From NCBI RefSeq assembly GCF_025499425.1, contig NZ_JAIMCB010000005.1:248001-312000 (forward strand): DNA of 64,000 bases, given 5' to 3'. A program made the position numbers and the translations under genes. The notes below the pieces were generated by a model, which ran no database searches, was not told the DNA's origin, and was given only the letters and a program-made list of their open reading frames with translations. Shown here piece after piece: positions 61,972-64,000 of this stretch. This DNA comes from Acidiferrimicrobium sp. IK (GTDB taxonomy: Bacteria > Actinomycetota > Acidimicrobiia > Acidimicrobiales > Palsa-688). Every line of letters starts with the position of its first letter. Positions within the stretch are counted from its first letter, which is position 1.

Positions 61972-62508
61972 CCGCCTCCAGGCCGCGACCGGCGTCCCGA
62001 GTTGAGGGCTCAGCCGGGTGAAAGCGGCAGCTGCCTCTGCCGAGCCCTGCTTGCATCGGCAGAGTTCCTGCAATGCCTTATGGAGTGCCTCCACGACTGC
62101 AACTCCGGCCGTCTGTGTCTCTCCGCTCCCGTAGAGGAACACACACGTCATCGCCTCCGTCATGGCGACGACCTGCTCCTCGAATCTGCGCTGGGCTCGG
62201 AAGAGCGCCACCATGCCAGGCACGTACCCGAGAAATCCGGGTCGGAATGTCATGAGCAGTCCCGCGGCCTGCCAGGCCGAGGCGACTGCCGCCCCGAAGG
62301 CCTCGTAACTCACCGCTCGCCGCTCTCGGTTCGCCTCGTCTTTGGCGACCTCGGCCTGTGAGCGGCCGAGCGGCATGACGCCAGCAACGATATCGCCCAT
62401 AGTCGACGCGAGCATGGTGGCGAGATCGGCTGGGCCGCCGGCTGCAATGAGTCCGAGACCCACGGATGCCCCGGCCACAGGAGCGGCGACTCGCCGGAAG
62501 CTCGGCAT
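61939..62508 (-). CDS. Unknown element-borne protein with hydrophobic N-terminus, 189 aa
   Basis: Not recognised. VAAPVAGASVGLGLIAAGGPA is weakly hydrophobic, followed by RSQAEVAKDEANRERRAV and a long helical stretch with LLMTFRPGFLGYVPGMVALF that may be membrane-associated, then a cysteine-containing CRCKQGSAEAAAAF. The first cargo gene on minus; its end overlaps the integrase relic by 33 bases on the other strand. Confidence 0.5.
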   Translation of the reverse strand: MPSFRRVAAPVAGASVGLGLIAAGGPADLATMLASTMGDIVAGVMPLGRSQAEVAKDEANRERRAVSYEAFGAAVASAWQAAGLLMTFRPGFLGYVPGMVALFRAQRRFEEQVVAMTEAMTCVFLYGSGETQTAGVAVVEALHKALQELCRCKQGSAEAAAAFTRLSPQLGTPVAAWRRSAQADLGVAR

Positions 62509-62616
62509 GGCCTGACTCTACGTGCACGCGGCCCATGGGCCAGCCGTAGCCTCAACGAGATGTGTCATGGCTGTGTCATGCCGACCGTCCACAACGCTGT
62601 GACCAGGACCGATACC

Positions 62617-62649
62617 CTCACGCCAGGTCGCTCGGCCAGTTGGGGTGCA
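62617..62649. repeat. Att-like direct repeat, patA-side copy
   Basis: Identical to 59927-59959. It covers the last ten or so codons and stop of the functional patA. The TGA is at 62618-62620 on minus. Confidence 0.85.
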
Positions 62650-63613
62650 TCAGATGCCACTGGGTGGGGTCGCGCCGGACGAGCACCTCCAGCTCCCGGG
62701 CCAGCAGCTGGGTCCCGGCGGTGATGTCGTCGCGGAGGCGCCCGGCGGTGCGGGCCAACGGCAGCGGGGGGCGGACGACCGCTAGGTGCCCGGATCCGGC
62801 GTCGGTGAAGTACACCGCGGCGGGCAGGACCGGCGCGCCGGTGCGCAGCCCGAGGGTGACCGGCCCCGCCGGCATCCGGGTCCTCTCCCCGAAGAACTCG
62901 ACCTCGACGCCGAGGGTGTCACCCACCACCCGGTCCGACAGCAGGCACAGCGTCCGGCCTTCCTTCAACGCCCGCAGGCAGGCCGCGGCGGCGTGGGGGC
63001 CGTTGGCGATGACGTCCATGCCGAGGCGGCGGCGGAATTCGGTGAACCACTCGAACAGCTCGGGCGGGTCGATCGCCTCGACGACCACGCTGACCGGCGT
63101 GCCGGTGTGAGCGAGCCACATGCCGCCCCACTCCCAGCCGCCGAGGTGCGGCAGCGCCAGGATCGCCCCCCGGCCGAGCGCCAGGGCGTCGTAGAGGTGC
63201 TGCATGCCCCGGTACGACATCCCCGCGTCGACCTCCGCGGGGGTCAGGCTGGGGAGGCGGAGGCTCTCAGCCCAGTACCGGGCGTAGGAAGCGAACGCCG
63301 CGTCGAGCTGCTTGGCCAGGGCCGGGCCGGCCAGGTCCGGGCCCTCCACCCGCCGCAGGTGGCGGGCCATCTGCCGGCGCCGCTGGCGCAGCCCGGAGGT
63401 GGCCGGGACCCGGTTAAGGGCGTGCAGCCTCGACGCCACTCCGGGCAGGCGGGCAGCGGCCACGCCGGCCGCCTCGGCGATGCCGCGTCCGACCGCGCCG
63501 GGGAGGACCGCGGCCACCGCGCTCCCGGCCTTGAATACCGCCAGTTGCGGGGACCCGATCGCGGCGCGCACCAACCCCTCTGGCCGCCGCAGCGGCCGGG
63601 CTCTGTCAGCCAA
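62618..63613 (-). CDS. patA: Phosphatidylinositol mannoside acyltransferase (HtrB/LpxL family)
   Basis: 331 aa or slightly less. The acyltransferase HX4E motif is in ALPHLGGWEWGGMWLAHTGT, then LKEGRTLCLLSDRVVGDT, RMPAGPVTLGLRTGAPVLPA and the end RDPTQWHLMHPNWPSDLA. It acylates PIM on the cytosolic face. The listed start is a TTG at 63613 without ribosome site; a GTG at 63571 preceded by GAGGGG is an alternative. The last 33 bases are the integrated element's target. Confidence 0.9.
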   Translation of the reverse strand: MADRARPLRRPEGLVRAAIGSPQLAVFKAGSAVAAVLPGAVGRGIAEAAGVAAARLPGVASRLHALNRVPATSGLRQRRRQMARHLRRVEGPDLAGPALAKQLDAAFASYARYWAESLRLPSLTPAEVDAGMSYRGMQHLYDALALGRGAILALPHLGGWEWGGMWLAHTGTPVSVVVEAIDPPELFEWFTEFRRRLGMDVIANGPHAAAACLRALKEGRTLCLLSDRVVGDTLGVEVEFFGERTRMPAGPVTLGLRTGAPVLPAAVYFTDAGSGHLAVVRPPLPLARTAGRLRDDITAGTQLLARELEVLVRRDPTQWHLMHPNWPSDLA

Positions 63614-63628
63614 AGACGCCGGCCGGCC

Positions 63629-64000
63629 TCAGGGCCGGCGGGAGCCGGAACGGCGCCGGCGGGGCACCCCGTCCGCGGCGCGCGCCGCGGCCCGGGCCTG
63701 GCGACGCTCGGCCCAGCGCTGGTTGGCCCCGCTGCGGGCGCTGCCCTGCGCGTACCGCCCTTCGCGGGGCGTCCACCCGTTGGCTTCCCGCCAGGCCCGC
63801 CACCGCATCGCCATCGCGGCCTCGCCGGGGTGGCGGGCGCCGCTGCTGGCCCTCGTGACCCGGGGCGGGGGCGGCGGCACGTCCACGCTGGCCTGGCGCC
63901 ACACCTTCACGAAGCGCTGCACCGCGGTCACCGCGGTGAGCGCCAGCATGACCCACAGCAGCGGGACGAGCAGGAAACTGAAGGCCAGGCCGGCGCAGAG
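63629..64000 (-). CDS. pgsA: CDP-alcohol phosphatidyltransferase, phosphatidylinositol-phosphate synthase (C-terminal part)
   Basis: Only the 3' end is in the window. Translation from base 64000 gives two hydrophobic helices (LCAGLAFSFLLVPLLWVMLA and LTAVTAVQRFVKVW), typical of the end of PgsA, followed by an unusual 80-residue basic, Pro/Arg-rich tail ending [10 protein letters not shown]. The catalytic CDP-alcohol motif lies beyond the edge. Placement before patA-pimA supports it. Confidence 0.75.
   Translation of the reverse strand, partial: LCAGLAFSFLLVPLLWVMLALTAVTAVQRFVKVWRQASVDVPPPPPRVTRASSGARHPGEAAMAMRWRAWREANGWTPREGRYAQGSARSGANQRWAERRQARAAARAADGVPRRRRSGSRRP

Larger units (their letters stand above)
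59927..62649. mobile_element. Decayed integrative element at the patA 3' end
   Basis: A roughly 2.7 kb segment bounded by perfect 33-bp direct repeats. One copy is the true 3' end of patA (last codons plus stop) and the other is a fossil copy just before pimA. Removing one repeat and the interior restores patA-pimA with a 48-base spacer. The interior has visibly lower GC, contains a broken tyrosine-recombinase gene on plus and four unfamiliar genes on minus. Integration into a gene's 3' end with restoration of its sequence is characteristic of tyrosine-recombinase elements. Confidence 0.75.

Overview
This window is GC-rich, densely packed actinobacterial chromosome. The organism is a monoderm, because phosphatidylinositol-mannoside genes (pgsA, patA, pimA) are present and there is a type IV pilus locus without any pilQ secretin. 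The gene order (pgsA-patA-pimA, pdxST-yebC-ruvCAB, yajC-secDF-apt-relA, hisS, DUF948-ruvX-mltG-aroE, aroCKBQ-pepP) matches the backbone I know from Streptomyces and Mycobacterium. A lineage such as the Acidimicrobiia would fit, but that is inference. Almost all backbone genes lie on the minus strand and are chained by ATGA/GTGA stop-start overlaps.

Right end, 64000 down to 44 kb (reading with transcription): pgsA (partial), patA, a decayed 2.7 kb integrative element, pimA, a small glycosylation/nucleotide-sugar cluster (GT87-like and epimerase on plus; GT2, DUF2064 transferase and methyltransferase on minus), a catalytically dead M48-like protein, pdxS-pdxT, yebC, a peroxiredoxin and ruvC-ruvA-ruvB. 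Two plus-strand membrane-protein genes follow, the second with a broken reading frame.

Middle, 44 to 28 kb: queA-tgt-yajC-secD-secF, apt, relA, a 58-codon ORF, hisS and rarA. The slot where alaS would be expected holds instead a plus-strand MFS exporter, preceded by a candidate leader-peptide attenuator, and a minus-strand GGDEF-EAL protein. DUF948, a small membrane-anchored protein, ruvX, mltG and aroE come next.

Left part, 25 to 5 kb: a complete type IV pilus locus set between aroE and aroC. It runs DUF4388 (PATAN)-pilB-pilT-pilC-pilA, then a strong hairpin, then a pilM-pilN fusion, pilO and three large minor-pilin/PilX-like genes. With almost no gap it continues into a coiled-coil protein and a four-gene conservon (NIT-type sensor kinase, roadblock, DUF742, Ras-like GTPase). 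A plus-strand LAXTG-anchored surface protein follows, then aroC-aroK-aroB-aroQ, prepilin peptidase pilD and the start of pepP.

The pilus locus appears to be wired to several regulators: a PATAN protein at pilB, MshEN-type domains on both PilB and PilT, a c-di-GMP enzyme nearby, and a GTPase/roadblock module downstream. The points most worth checking are (1) the attenuator before the MFS pump, (2) the att-like 33-bp repeats plus integrase relic at the patA 3' end, and (3) the pilus-conservon linkage. No rRNA, tRNA, CRISPR array or intact transposase was recognised.
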